From NCBI GenBank assembly GCA_964036315.1, contig OZ038479.1, positions 55,889,246-55,953,245 of the forward strand: a stretch of 64,000 bases of DNA, written 5' to 3'. Each line of letters opens with the position of its first letter. The first letter of the stretch is position 1. Positions 20,447-30,723 of this stretch are shown one piece after another. The notes under the pieces were generated by a model, which had not been told where the DNA came from, ran no database searches, and saw only the letters and a program-made list of their open reading frames with translations. Both the position numbers and the translations under genes were made by a program. This DNA comes from Acanthosepion esculentum. Lineage: Eukaryota > Mollusca > Cephalopoda > Sepiida > Sepiidae.

Positions 20447-21772
20447 TCATCTGTGTGTTAGCATGTGTCGCTTCAAAGTTGATGTCTGGGCAAATGCAGT
20501 TTGACAAACCTCACAAGAATATGGTTTCTCTCCAGTGTGTGTTTGCATATGGTATTTCAAATATGACTTATGGGCAAAGGCAGATCCACAAACTTCACAA
20601 GAATATGGTTTCTCTCCAGTGTGTATTCGCATATGCCGCACCAATTGTGTCTTACTTGCAAATGCAGAGCCACAAACTTCACAAGAATATGGTTTCTCTC
20701 CTGTGTGTGTTTGCATATGGTACTTCAAAGATGACTTCCGGGAAAATGCAGAGCTACAAACTTCACAAGGATATGGTTTCTCTCCAGTGTGTGTTCGCAT
20801 ATGGCACTTAAGACTTGTGCTTACTGAAAATGCAAATCCACAAACTTCACAAGAATATGGTTTCTCTCCAGTGTGAGTTCGCTTATGGTACTTCAAAGAT
20901 GATTTCTCGGCAAACGCAGAGCCACAAACTTCACAAGAATATGGTTTCTCTCCAGTGTGTGTTCTCATATGACACTCCAAATGTGGCTTCCTTGCAAATG
21001 CAGAGCCGCAAACTTCACAAGCATATGGTTTCTCTCCAGTGTGTGTCCGCATATGATCATTAAAATGAGATTTGATTGAAAATGCAGATCCACATATTTT
21101 ACAGGAATATGGTTTCTCTCCAGTGTGTGTTCGCATATGTCGCTCCAAATGGGATTTTCGTGAAAATGCAGATCCACAAACTGTACAAGAATACGGTTTC
21201 TCTTGAGTGTGTGTTCGCATATGGCACTTAAGATTTGTGCTTGCTGAAAATGCAAAGCCACAAACTTCACAAGAATATGGTTTCTCTCCAGTGTGTATTC
21301 GCATATGCCGTACCAAATGGGACTGATTTGCAGATGCAAAGCCACAGACTTCACAAGAATATGGTTTCTCTCCAGTGTGTGTTCGCATATGGCGCTTCAA
21401 ATGTGGCTTATTTCCAAATTCAGAGCCACAAACTTCACAAGAATATGGTTTCTCTCCTGTGTGTGTCCGCATATGACTATTCAATGAACACTTCATTGAA
21501 AATGCAGATCCACAGACTTTACAGTCATATGGTTTCTCTCCAGTATGTGTTCGCATATGGCGTTCCAAATGGGACTTCCTTGAAAATGCAGATCCACAAA
21601 CTTCACATGAATATGGCTTCTCTCTTTGACTACACATCTGACCATCCACAGAAGAATTCATTATAAATGAAGATCTACAAATTTCACAAGCATATGGTTT
21701 CTCTCTAGTGTGTGTCTGCTTATGGCATTTCAAAGATGACTTCTGTGAAAATCCAAATCCACAAACTATCAA
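20447..21772 (-). CDS. poly-C2H2 zinc-finger protein, unit B (16 fingers readable)
   Basis: This is a likely sequence-specific DNA-binding nuclear protein. The 441-codon frame is almost wholly 28-residue C2H2 fingers joined by TGEKPY linkers. Finger 1 lacks its first Cys because of a 2-nt deletion just upstream, finger 2 has lost its His ligands (VDGQMCSQ), and fingers 3-16 have intact C-x2-C-x12-H-x3-H ligands. Recognition helices differ among fingers (for example SRKSHLER, ANQSHLVR, SIKSHFND, AEKSSLKY, ASKTQLVR, AQTSTLKR), so it is not a simple homogenised repeat. The frame ends LKRHMLTHR-stop. No KRAB, BTB, SCAN or ZAD domain is visible. The frame opens after a TAG with no ATG; the first ATG is in finger 2, so the true N terminus is unknown and may come from spliced upstream exons. 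Its closest relative here is 44053-45288. Confidence 0.8.
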   Translation of the reverse strand: MIVCGFGFSQKSSLKCHKQTHTREKPYACEICRSSFIMNSSVDGQMCSQREKPYSCEVCGSAFSRKSHLERHMRTHTGEKPYDCKVCGSAFSMKCSLNSHMRTHTGEKPYSCEVCGSEFGNKPHLKRHMRTHTGEKPYSCEVCGFASANQSHLVRHMRIHTGEKPYSCEVCGFAFSASTNLKCHMRTHTQEKPYSCTVCGSAFSRKSHLERHMRTHTGEKPYSCKICGSAFSIKSHFNDHMRTHTGEKPYACEVCGSAFARKPHLECHMRTHTGEKPYSCEVCGSAFAEKSSLKYHKRTHTGEKPYSCEVCGFAFSVSTSLKCHMRTHTGEKPYPCEVCSSAFSRKSSLKYHMQTHTGEKPYSCEVCGSAFASKTQLVRHMRIHTGEKPYSCEVCGSAFAHKSYLKYHMQTHTGEKPYSCEVCQTAFAQTSTLKRHMLTHR

Positions 21773-21960
21773 AATACGGTTTCTCTAGCGTCTGTCTTTT
21801 TGCATACGACACTTTAATTTGGATGTCAGTGAAAATGCAAAGTCACAAACTTCATAAAAATATAGTTTCTCTCCAGTCAGTGTTTGCATGTGGTTCTTCA
21901 TGTGAAATGTCTGAGTGTGTGTGATGCCAGAGATTTTACAGTGTGTTTGCATATAGAAAA
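21773..21960 (-). pseudogene. decayed fingers 5' of the unit B array
   Basis: The - strand continues with finger-like sequence (TGEKLY, then YEVC..FAFSLTSKLKC) separated from the main frame by a 2-nt deletion and a TAG. The first Cys reads Tyr. This is the boundary where the intact array gives way to decay. If the gene is still expressed, translation must start at or after this point. Confidence 0.6.
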
Positions 21961-22019
21961 ATAAATTATTAGAATATGGAAAATTAAAATTGTTGTCTTC
22001 ACTCTAATATTTACTTATA

Positions 22020-22240
22020 TGTAACAGCTTTTTGTAAAAAAAGGGAAACTACTCATTTCAATCAACATGGATTTATGCCAATTAATATTCACTGTAATGC
22101 TTTTGATAATACAGATACACAAATTTTACATGAAGATTGCAGCATGTTTTTCAACTTTTCCAAAACTTTTTCTCTTTCATTTAATTTTGAAGTAATAACA
22201 GTTTTTAAGAGCCTCATGACTTTCTGTTCAGCCCAAACAT
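22020..22240 (-). other. candidate exon with conserved splice acceptor, unit B
   Basis: The acceptor TTTTTCTTCACAG ends at 22241 and is followed by ATGTTTGGGCTGAACAG. From the first base G of the candidate upstream exon (phase 1) the frame reads DVWAEQKVMRLLK and stays open for about 50 codons, through SSCKICVSVLSKA, before a TGA. The CKIC segment suggests a decayed leading finger. It is parallel to 6480-6680 and 45532-45785. Confidence 0.5.
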
Positions 22241-24084
22241 CTGTGAAGAAAAAGTAATAAAACATATTTTAACAGAGACAATATAATGCAGTATTTTTGT
22301 TTTAACATAATTTGTAGGAATCAAGGTGATTGTATTAAACCGTTAATTATTAGTTCACTGATAGATGTCAACTGGATATCAACACAAAAAATTAAACTTG
22401 CATAGAACCTGATTTTCTTATTTAAAATCAGAAAATTCTGATATATAAAATCAATTTGAATCAAGTCCATAGAACCAGAAATATTTTTTTAATTCAATAT
22501 AGTATGAAAAGTTGTTTACTTTCACATAATTATTTTCTAACATATATAATTCTTTTAGAGATTATTGTTTCCACTTTTAACCAAATACTGTTTCGGTAAA
22601 ATACATGACTACAACAGTATGGAAAGTATTATGTAAGTAAGGCCATTTAATGTAAAAATCGTGAAAAAATTAACGTGGGTTTAAATCGATATTACACCTA
22701 GTGTAGAGTCTAGAAGAATTCAAAATGGCATCGGAAAATGGAAGTTTAGCCTCATCCCAAATGAGTAGTAGGTGATTTCCAGCTTAAAATACGGGAAATA
22801 ACAGTTGACAGGTGTTTATTTATAGCAACCATCACAAGGTGACAGAATGCGCCTAGAGCAGTAAAGGGAGAGAATTTTTCAAGGGAGACAATTTTCGCCT
22901 TCAGCATGGTAAAGGCTAAGTAAAAACTATATACTATCACAAAAGAAAAAGCTTAGTAAAATTCATTGATCTCCAATATTTTAAAAGAATTTTGTGTGTG
23001 TATAAAAGTGCACATTTTTGTAAATACATACACATAAATGATATTATCAAAGAATAAGAGTGATGACTGTAATAAATTTAAAGCCTAAATACCTTAAATT
23101 CAGTAGCACATTAGATTACAGAGAATATTTTTCTAAATTTTTATGATTGCTGAGTACTTCTAAGTTAAAGGCGCTCACGTCATTTTCTTTAATGAGGTTT
23201 TACATAAATTCTCCGTAGAACAACCATCATTCTGTCAATACCTTGTCGATTATGCAAAACATGCAAAAAACAAAACAAAAAACATGCAATTACGCAAACA
23301 AAAATATGTCAGTTAAAAAAAAACAACTACTGTTTTTTTACTGTGTTATTTTAAACTTCAGATTATACTTTTAAATCAGCTAATGTTCCTCAAATAAAGT
23401 TTCAGTCATGTATATTTTATTTTTGGAAGATTTGTTAATAAACATAGCATTCAATGCTATGTTTATTAACAAATCTTCCAAATGCAATCTCAGGAATGTT
23501 GGCTTTTTAAATTTACTATAGTCATCACACTTATTTTCTGATAATGTCGTGTATGATCGACCATACTTTTATAAATGGGCACGTTACGTAATATTTTATT
23601 TTTATAAAAATAAAAAATCTAAAATTATTTTAGTAATCTTGGTGCAAACTGATTTGTATTAAGCTTTTCAATTTTTGATTAGTAAATATACTTTTCCTTT
23701 TTCACTTATTAACAATATCACCTGACTTGATGAAAAAAGTAATGCAGAATTTTGAAAGATTTATAATTAAAAAAATAAAACAATTCTTGTAAAAAATTCA
23801 TTATTAATCGAAAAAAAAAAAAAAATTGATGATTTACGTTTTTAGGTATCTCCACTTTTTCATTTTTTTAAAACCGAAGTATCGCGTTTCTGGGGATGTC
23901 CGAGTTTATGTCAAAAATAAAGTATTTCTTTCTGCCATGGCAAAAAAAGCAGAACGAAATTTATTTTCATTTTTTTTTTTAAACATTAAAACACTAACAA
24001 ACATCGAATAAAAAGTGGTAAAAAATGTGAGACATGTCAAGGAAACAATGATTTCGTTTTTTGTCAAAATATGATTCCACGTAC
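22241..24084 (-). other. intron-like DNA, unit B
   Basis: This is 1.84 kb between the candidate acceptor and donor. The first 420 bases (22241-22660) match unit C at 45786-46200. No gene is visible. It contains a perfect 30-bp-arm palindrome at 23422-23482. Confidence 0.4.
23422..23482. repeat. perfect palindrome, 30-bp arms, 1-nt centre
   Basis: Arms at 23422-23451 and 23453-23482 are exact reverse complements around a single C at 23452. The flanks align with unit C (about 50345-50415) and with unit A near 10870-10910, neither of which has the palindrome. It is therefore a private change in unit B, most simply a template-switch fold-back event. Confidence 0.9.
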
Positions 24085-24520
24085 CTTTCAGGCCAGAACA
24101 TTTGAGAAAAACAAAACGGGATGATTTCTTTGCCCTCAAATGATTTTGTTGGGATTTATCTGTAAACCTATCAAACTTTTGTATTGTTCGTTTAGTTTAT
24201 GTAATAATGTCAAAGTTAAAATGAAAAACAAAGAAAGAATTCAACGGAAAAACATCATACAAACGGAAAATTACTGTTGTGAAAATATTTCGCATAATAA
24301 AAACAAAAAAAGGTAAACGGTGTTTGATAAGATTTGGTTCCTTGTGTTTAATTAGCTTAGATTTCTAGACATAAAAAAAGTAAAAAGTAAAGTTATTCTA
24401 CACATGAAGTTTCTTCTTTATGACGCTCCTTACTTTAAGACGACCTTGTGTCACGCCCTGCTTTAGGCGGGGAGGCTGGGTAAATATGCCTGACATTGTC
24501 GCCAGTAATATGGGCAAAAA
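24085..24520 (-). promoter_or_regulatory. candidate first exon and promoter region, unit B
   Basis: The donor CTGAAAG|GTACGT lies at 24085/24084. The upstream conserved block (about 24420-24500) is GC-richer than its surroundings and includes 'ctttaggcggggaggctgggtaaa' types of sequence (+ strand), shared with 12140-12230 and 54765-54830. No TATA box is obvious. It is located and oriented correctly to serve the zinc-finger gene at 20447-21772. Confidence 0.45.
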
Positions 24521-24623
24521 AATTTAAAAAATGAATACCAGTGGAGTAAAAAAATTGGAAGACATTATCAATTGTGCTATGTATGCGTTTCTTCATCACA
24601 AAAAATTAAAATGTTTTCGACTA

Positions 24624-24777
24624 CAGTGTAACCCGGATATAAGAGAGTTGTCGGGACGGAGAAGAAGTCTCTTATATCCGGGTTACTCTTATATCCGGGT
24701 TTGGTCTATTTTATATACATTAACACAGGCTCTAATTTGGGAGCAGAGAAAATCTCTCTTATATCCGGGTCACACTG
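24624..24777. mobile_element. 154-bp pogo/Tc1-like MITE
   Basis: Terminal inverted repeats begin CAGTGTAACCCGGATATAAG at the left and, in reverse complement, CAGTGTGACCCGGATATAAG at the right (one mismatch over 24 bp). A TA dinucleotide flanks each end (24622-24623, 24778-24779). The orthologous site in unit A (about 12371-12376) has no insert. Size, TIR and TA target fit a non-autonomous pogo/Tigger-type element. There is no transposase. Confidence 0.9.
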
Positions 24778-25013
24778 TATTTTTATTTTACAATGGTTTA
24801 GAAAAAAATTAATAAAAAATAATTCGGCTATTAATTTCATCATTCAAAATGGTTTTCAAGTGTACTGTAAAAGCCTTGTAAATTTTGTTGGGAGTTTATT
24901 GTTTTTTAATTTTGTTCAATTTTAAACATCTGTCTAATATTAATAAATTAATTTTAAAACTGATGGTAATAATAATAGCTTTTATACTTATACTGTTATA
25001 TAACCTGTTGGTT

Positions 25014-25463
25014 TGTTTGTTTGTTTGGGGTTTTATGGCATATCAACCACTATGGGTTATTTAATGCCAGATCCAGCATTTATATCAAAAAACGTATAGC
25101 TGGTAACATCATTGTTTCAAAAACGTATACTGGAAACATCATTGTTTAAATTTTTTTTTCTACTGATTGACCCTTAGCCACCGCTTTCCATCACATTTTA
25201 GGGGTAAGGTGTTAGTATATTTAGTGTAGGGTTTGGGTGGGAAAGTTAATTGTAAGTTGCAGTTGTTTTGGGATGGGTTAGATGTGATGCGGCATGACAT
25301 GACCATCCGATTGATCGGATTGGGCCTCTCTGACCGCCGTCTAGCCCAGATAAGGGCCAAAGTGGGGTGCTGCAGGGTCGGGACCACTTTATACTTGGGT
25401 CATGACCTGCTCAACCACCAGGACCCCATCCCCAGGCATCACGGGTCACCACCCGCGGCCAAC
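25014..25463 (-). mobile_element. tRNA-related SINE with 14-bp target-site duplication
   Basis: The element is flanked by ATAACCTGTTGGTT at 25000-25013 and 25464-25477, and unit A has the target sequence once (about 12630). On the - strand it ends in a (CAAA)n tail (+ strand ttgtttgtttg, 25013-25025). The - strand has a perfect TRGYNNARNNGG box A (25417-25406) and a weak box B (25385-25375). The GC-rich head contrasts with the AT-rich host DNA. The spacing between boxes is short (about 20 nt), so head assignment is less certain than its being a retroposon. Confidence 0.75.
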
Positions 25464-25477
25464 ATAACCTGTTGGTT

Positions 25478-26400
25478 ATATTCAATAAACCCTTAGGTGA
25501 ACATTTAGATCGTATTGTCTTATATTAGTAAAACAATTCAATTAAAAAAATTAATATCTCTCAATACAAATTAGATGCACAACATTATGGATTATTCCAT
25601 CTTTTGTGATGGGCTGAGGAGGGGAGCCAAAGTGACTCTGTGGTAATTGAGTATATTGTACTGAATGAATGGGTCTTGATTGTGATTAACTAAGGTCCAG
25701 GATAGTTGCTGAATACCAGCCTTTCCCTACTTCCCCTTTAGCCATGTGCCACAATTTTGTATTTAAATACAGAATAAATAATCATTCCATCTTTCATAAA
25801 TCAGCAAACAGCAATTTTTAAGGGTAACATGACATTTTGGTAAACTTGGATCTTCGTGCCCACAAAAAACAGTGTCAAAAGGGCAGTTTATCCATTGACA
25901 TAACTATTATTTTAACAACTGAATTTATACATTTTCTTTGTTCTATTTATTTTTCTGTTTATTTATTAGATCCTTTTATTACCTTTCTTAATCATTGCTT
26001 TCTACAAACATATTGCTGGAGAGTGACGTTAATAGCAGTGTCAATGGAAAAACTCTCTTTTTGTCATATTTTTTGTGGGCACAAACATCCAAGTTTGCTG
26101 AGATTTTTTCATAATAAAAATTGAATAATGTAGAAATTAGAAAAATAAGTACTTCCTTTTCAATTTGTACAGAAAATTTAAACATACACTCACTTAAGTT
26201 AAATCCTTTTTTTCTTCACTGTCCAATGTTCAGTATCAGACAGTTGTTATTATTTGCAATGTTAAGCCTTTTCACTAGACATGCATGTGTTGATAACCCT
26301 ACTGGCAGCAGAAAACCACTTTTACGGCTTTTGAGCATGCATACAACAAAAAAACTTGGAGCATACTTGCTGTGAACCCCAGTAGGCTGTCTTTTTTTCA
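25478..26400. other. distal unit B flank shared with unit A
   Basis: This non-coding stretch aligns with 12630-13380 of unit A up to about 26290 ('catgcat'), after which the units diverge. No supported gene is present. Confidence 0.55.
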
Positions 26401-28500
26401 CTTTGGACTGAGATTTGGATAGGACACTAAAATTAGCACCCTATTCAATAGACAAATATGACATAAACAATACATCTCACTCACTCTTTAATTCACCAAC
26501 AGAGTACGTCCAACTTTTCCTTCATTCTTTACAATGGATCTTGAAAAGATTCTTTCAAATTTTCTCTACACAAATAAGTTCTTGATAGAATAAGGAATTT
26601 CTTTCATTTTGTTTCACTCTCATTTATTCATTTTCTCAATGAATTCAAAAACACAACACCATCTCAACTTCAAGTGACAACCCATAACCTAATAACAACA
26701 GTGGTGAAAAGAAGGTAGGGAATCTTTTTTGTAATTCTGGGATTGCAGTCAGTTGATAAATGTCTTTTCATTTCCTCTCTTATACATACATTTATGTGTG
26801 TGTGTGTGTGTGAAATTGGAGCACAATTCTCCCATGAATTGTTGGATTAAAAAACCCAACTCTATAGTAATTTGCACACTAAAAGCTCAATATCTGTATT
26901 ATAGATTATCTACTTCTAGGCGATATCACTTTTCAGGTTTAACTAATTTACATATTGATTTTAAAAAGTATACTTAATAAACTATCCTTCATTTCTCTTC
27001 TCTTATTCAACAATTTTGATTTTCAGATAAAAAAATAGTTCTGTTTAGAAATATTATCTTATATAGTGCAGAAAAGTGTTTGAAATTTGTATTTTACTTG
27101 GCCTTCAACAAGTTGGCATCTGTTTTTAAAACTTTCCTTTAACTATAACAAGCCTGTCTCCACATCTGACCAATTAATTTCTTCTGTCTTTACAGTCATA
27201 TTCTTTGAACAAATATATTGAACATCCACAACATTTCATAAACAGTGAACATTAATTCCAAAGATGAACAACTAATTTTTCCAAGGTAAACTTCAGTTCA
27301 TATATCTAGCATCCATAATTAGCTGCTTTTTTACAGAAGTTACAGTAAGGAAATTTGACAAACTACATTCTACCAAAATGGACTTTTCTGAGTAAGTAGA
27401 ACAAGTATAAAAAAGCAAACAATATTTCATACACAAACGTATCTGCCCCCCCCCGAAAGGAAATATAAAAATGCTTCCTTTTTAATTTATTTATTTTTAA
27501 AATGTCTTAACACAAATAAGCTAATGACTAATTTGCATACACTGCTTAAAATACCTCCTATGAAACGATTGTCCTGTTCTTTTGATTTTAATTAGAAATT
27601 CATTCACAATTATTATAAGTTAAATGTCTAATATCTATTTTTTCTTCTTGATATTAATTTCCACTGGACTTACTTCAAACAAAAACCTTTTTTGTTTTTT
27701 GGCATGTGTTTTCTTTTATTATATCTGTGAAAATACTTTGAAAGAGCTGTAATTCGTATGACAACTTTGGTTTAAAAATATTCTAAGTCTGCCAATGTTT
27801 TTGCAAATCTCTGTTGTAAAAAGAGAACATGCATTTATTTACTTTTTTCTTTTTGACAAATACCTGCAGGTTTTTTTGGTAGCAAATGTAATTAAAAAAA
27901 ATATTAAAAGGTTTGAAATAATTACTGCGATATTTTACAATATCAAATTAATGTTTACTTTTTAACAAGATACTTGCAATTTTAGACATATAAAATTTTT
28001 TCGATCTTTTTAAACAAAAATTATAAACAAATTTATTTTTACATTATATACAAATTTTGTATATTTTCCATATGAAACAAACTATCCGTAAAAATTTTAT
28101 TTTATTCATTTTCCATGATTACAACTGTAGGAGTGTAGTATGTTGGCTAGGGTCACCATGATATAATCAATATCAAAGAAGGCTGTGTTCTTGTAAAACA
28201 ACACCCTACATTAATTTATGAACAACAATACACGAGAGAAAAATAATCAAGCTCAGTGAACATTAATAATATTGTATTAACAATGGTATACAAATTTCAA
28301 CAATAAGTATAAAGAAAGTTGCTTCCCTTTTTCCATTAATAAAAAGGGTAATTTTAGCTAATAAATGTTGAATACAAAATTGAATGTAATTTAACTACAA
28401 AGTTCAATTGAAGTCTTAGCTAAATAAAGAATAGTTCCACAGTGTTTTATCAGTGTAGAAAGATGTAATGTTCATGAGTGATATCAACCAGATTTAGTAT
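26400..28500. other. unassigned AT-rich DNA between unit B and the Helitron
   Basis: No coding region, RNA gene or clear transposon terminus was recognised. It contains a short (GT)n run near 26795-26812 and a C run near 27447-27456. It has no counterpart elsewhere in the window. Confidence 0.5.
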
Positions 28501-28603
28501 GATTACTTGAATTAGTAATAATTAAGAATTAAAATGTCAATATAGCGCCGTGCCTTATCTTCCAAGAATAGAACTGCTACTCCCGCTGGCAAACAGCGAG
28601 AGT

Positions 28604-28700
28604 CTTTATATAACAAGTTTTAGGCTCCGGATGGCTTGGCGCCAAAAGTATAGAAAAGATAATAAAATACGCGATTGGTCAGGAAATGGACCAATCCGTG
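28604..28700. promoter_or_regulatory. promoter-like motif cluster (TATA-like, E2F-like, paired CCAAT)
   Basis: In about 100 bp there is a tatataac segment (near 28605), the palindrome TTGGCGCCAA (28636-28645, E2F-like) and an exact inverted pair GATTGGTC (28673-28680) and GACCAATC (28689-28696), which read as opposed CCAAT boxes. The surrounding base composition is richer in GC. It may be a transposon internal promoter or an old host promoter. No clear transcription unit follows except the decayed Helitron at about 28980. Confidence 0.35.
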
Positions 28701-29095
28701 ATTTTAGAGAAAGATTTGAATTACCTGCGATGGTTAAATTGTCCTATAATAAGTATCATGTATTTATTAACCAATGATATTAAAGAAAGCGGAGGTGTGG
28801 CACATGTAAGTGATTCCCACACAACTACATTATGCATAAAATGGTTATTATTTAAACAAAATAATACATACAACATGAAAGAAGTGTACTGGTGTTAATT
28901 ACTTTTTCTTTTTGTTTTCTTCAATGGTGAAAATCATGGAAATATTCTGTTAAATATTTCTGTTAATCCTCAGTGATGAAAGTGTTCAGCAAGCTCCCAA
29001 AAGAAAATCCCTTCATGATCTCCGGATGAGAGTATCACAAGCTCCTGAGACTCCATTACAAGACAGCAACAGGATGGGTTTAGATTCAATAAGAT

Positions 29096-29509
29096 ATGCT
29101 ATTGTACAACAGCTACATCTTGTTAACTTCCACAAAGCTGCATTCCAATACAATTGCAAATCGCAATACTGATTATGCAACTCATCAAAAGGTGTCGCTT
29201 GGATCAATAGATATCCAGTGCCATTACTACAATGCTGTAAGATTCAAGGATGAATCTTATATGTGTTGTAAGAAAGGAAAGATTCAACTAGCAGAATTTC
29301 CAATACCCCCTGAGCCACTTTTCTCTCTCCTGAATGGGATTTCTCAAGAATCAAGAGATTTTCTTCAGCACATTAAGGCCTACAATAATTGCTTTGCTAT
29401 GACCTCATTTGAAGCAAAAGATGCAACACTTCCAGGATGGAAATCAACTTTCAGAGTTGAGGGCCAGTTTCGCCTCAGGATTGGTTCTCTTCTACCATTA
29501 TCTAATTAG
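29096..29509 (+). pseudogene. Helitron-like N-terminal domain fragment
   Basis: The open segment carries SLGSIDIQCHYYNAVRF, a CC..GKIQL motif, PPEPLFSLL, and AMTSFEAKDATLPGW..FRVEGQFRLRIGSLLP. The same landmarks, TSFGA and QVYYRIGSLLSEE, appear in the - strand element at 35657-36550, so the two Helitrons are related but clearly different copies. Homologous sequence continues in broken frames to about 29860 (a HQRRFNTP..NEVAILMV..QDGSLQKVAETHRAYN succession). Confidence 0.8.
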
Positions 29510-30723
29510 TCACACCAATTTCTTCAAATCTCCTTCATAGAGGACTACCAAGTAAAAGCACAGACCAGAAGAAATATGTTTGATAAACCGAAGTTTGACA
29601 TTATATTGACTTTTAAAGAGTTTTTGCATGAGCACAATGTTTATGTTAGTAATTTCAAATCAGCTATGGAAAGAGCCTGACCTGGAAATTTCAGAATTGG
29701 GATTAGAGCTGACAAAACGCCTTCTGGTGAGCACCAGAGGAGGTTCAATACACCATGTACCAATGAAGTAGCTATCCTAATGGTTGACCAAGAATGTGAT
29801 AAAAGGGATGTCGTTGTCCGAAGACAAGATGGAAGTCTTCAAAAAGTTGCAGAAACTCACAGAGCTTATAATATCCACTCATCTTTTGGCAAGGAACAGA
29901 GGGAAACCATTTTCTCTTCAGGCAAAGACATTTGAACACTGGATTAGCCACAAACAAAAAATATCAGCCATGGACTTCTATGCATACAGAATTATGATAA
30001 AGAGTAACAGTTATAATTATCTCTTCAGGAATTGATTGAAACTCAAAAAACACTACCCTAATGACATTCTTTAACCTATGCAATGTAGATGATTTCGCCA
30101 AAACAATTCTCTATCCTGAAGTGTTTAAATATTACACATTCAAATCTGGAAAATTTCACAGAAGAAAGCGAGGAGAACCTCATCCAGCTGAAGCGATGTA
30201 CTTGGTCAGGTTTATACAGTACATTCAAAAATTTGTGTCCAAGATAATTTCACAATTTGAAAACAACCAATGGAAATATCCTTGAGACATACAGACAGAC
30301 ATGCATTCAACTTGGCCTTACAGAAAGTGATGAACATTGAGATCAAACTTTACAAAAAGCAATCACCAATGTAAATAAGGGATCTCTTATTTATGATTGC
30401 TACCTGTCAAATTTCAAATCCAATGGATCTGTGGGTGAAGCACCAAGAAGCTATGAGTGAAGACATTCTTCATCATATGCAACTGGTTTATCCAGGACTA
30501 GCCATATAAACAAACCTGAGGATTTGTGAAACAGAAGATAAGGTACTAAATGTGACACAAAAAGGACTGTCCCATTTCCGACTTCCCAAACCAAACAGAG
30601 ATTCTGATCCCTTAAATAGAGAAATCACGAGAGAGATTGGATACAACCATGAAGAGCTGATCCATCAAATACAGACTAATACCTCTTCTTACAAATGACA
30701 AGAGAGTCATCTACAATGAGATT

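Noticed and set aside
20447..21960. Regular 84-bp repeats as a CRISPR array or minisatellite
   Set aside because: The period is exactly one 28-residue C2H2 finger with linker, and substitutions respect zinc ligands. There are no short identical repeats with unrelated spacers.
24531..24925. Two overlapping + strand open frames
   Set aside because: They run through the pogo-like MITE and are interrupted in the uninserted unit A sequence.
29772..30285. Short open frames on both strands inside the + strand Helitron
   Set aside because: They cover the degraded middle of the Helitron protein; only scattered similarity remains and no separate gene is indicated.
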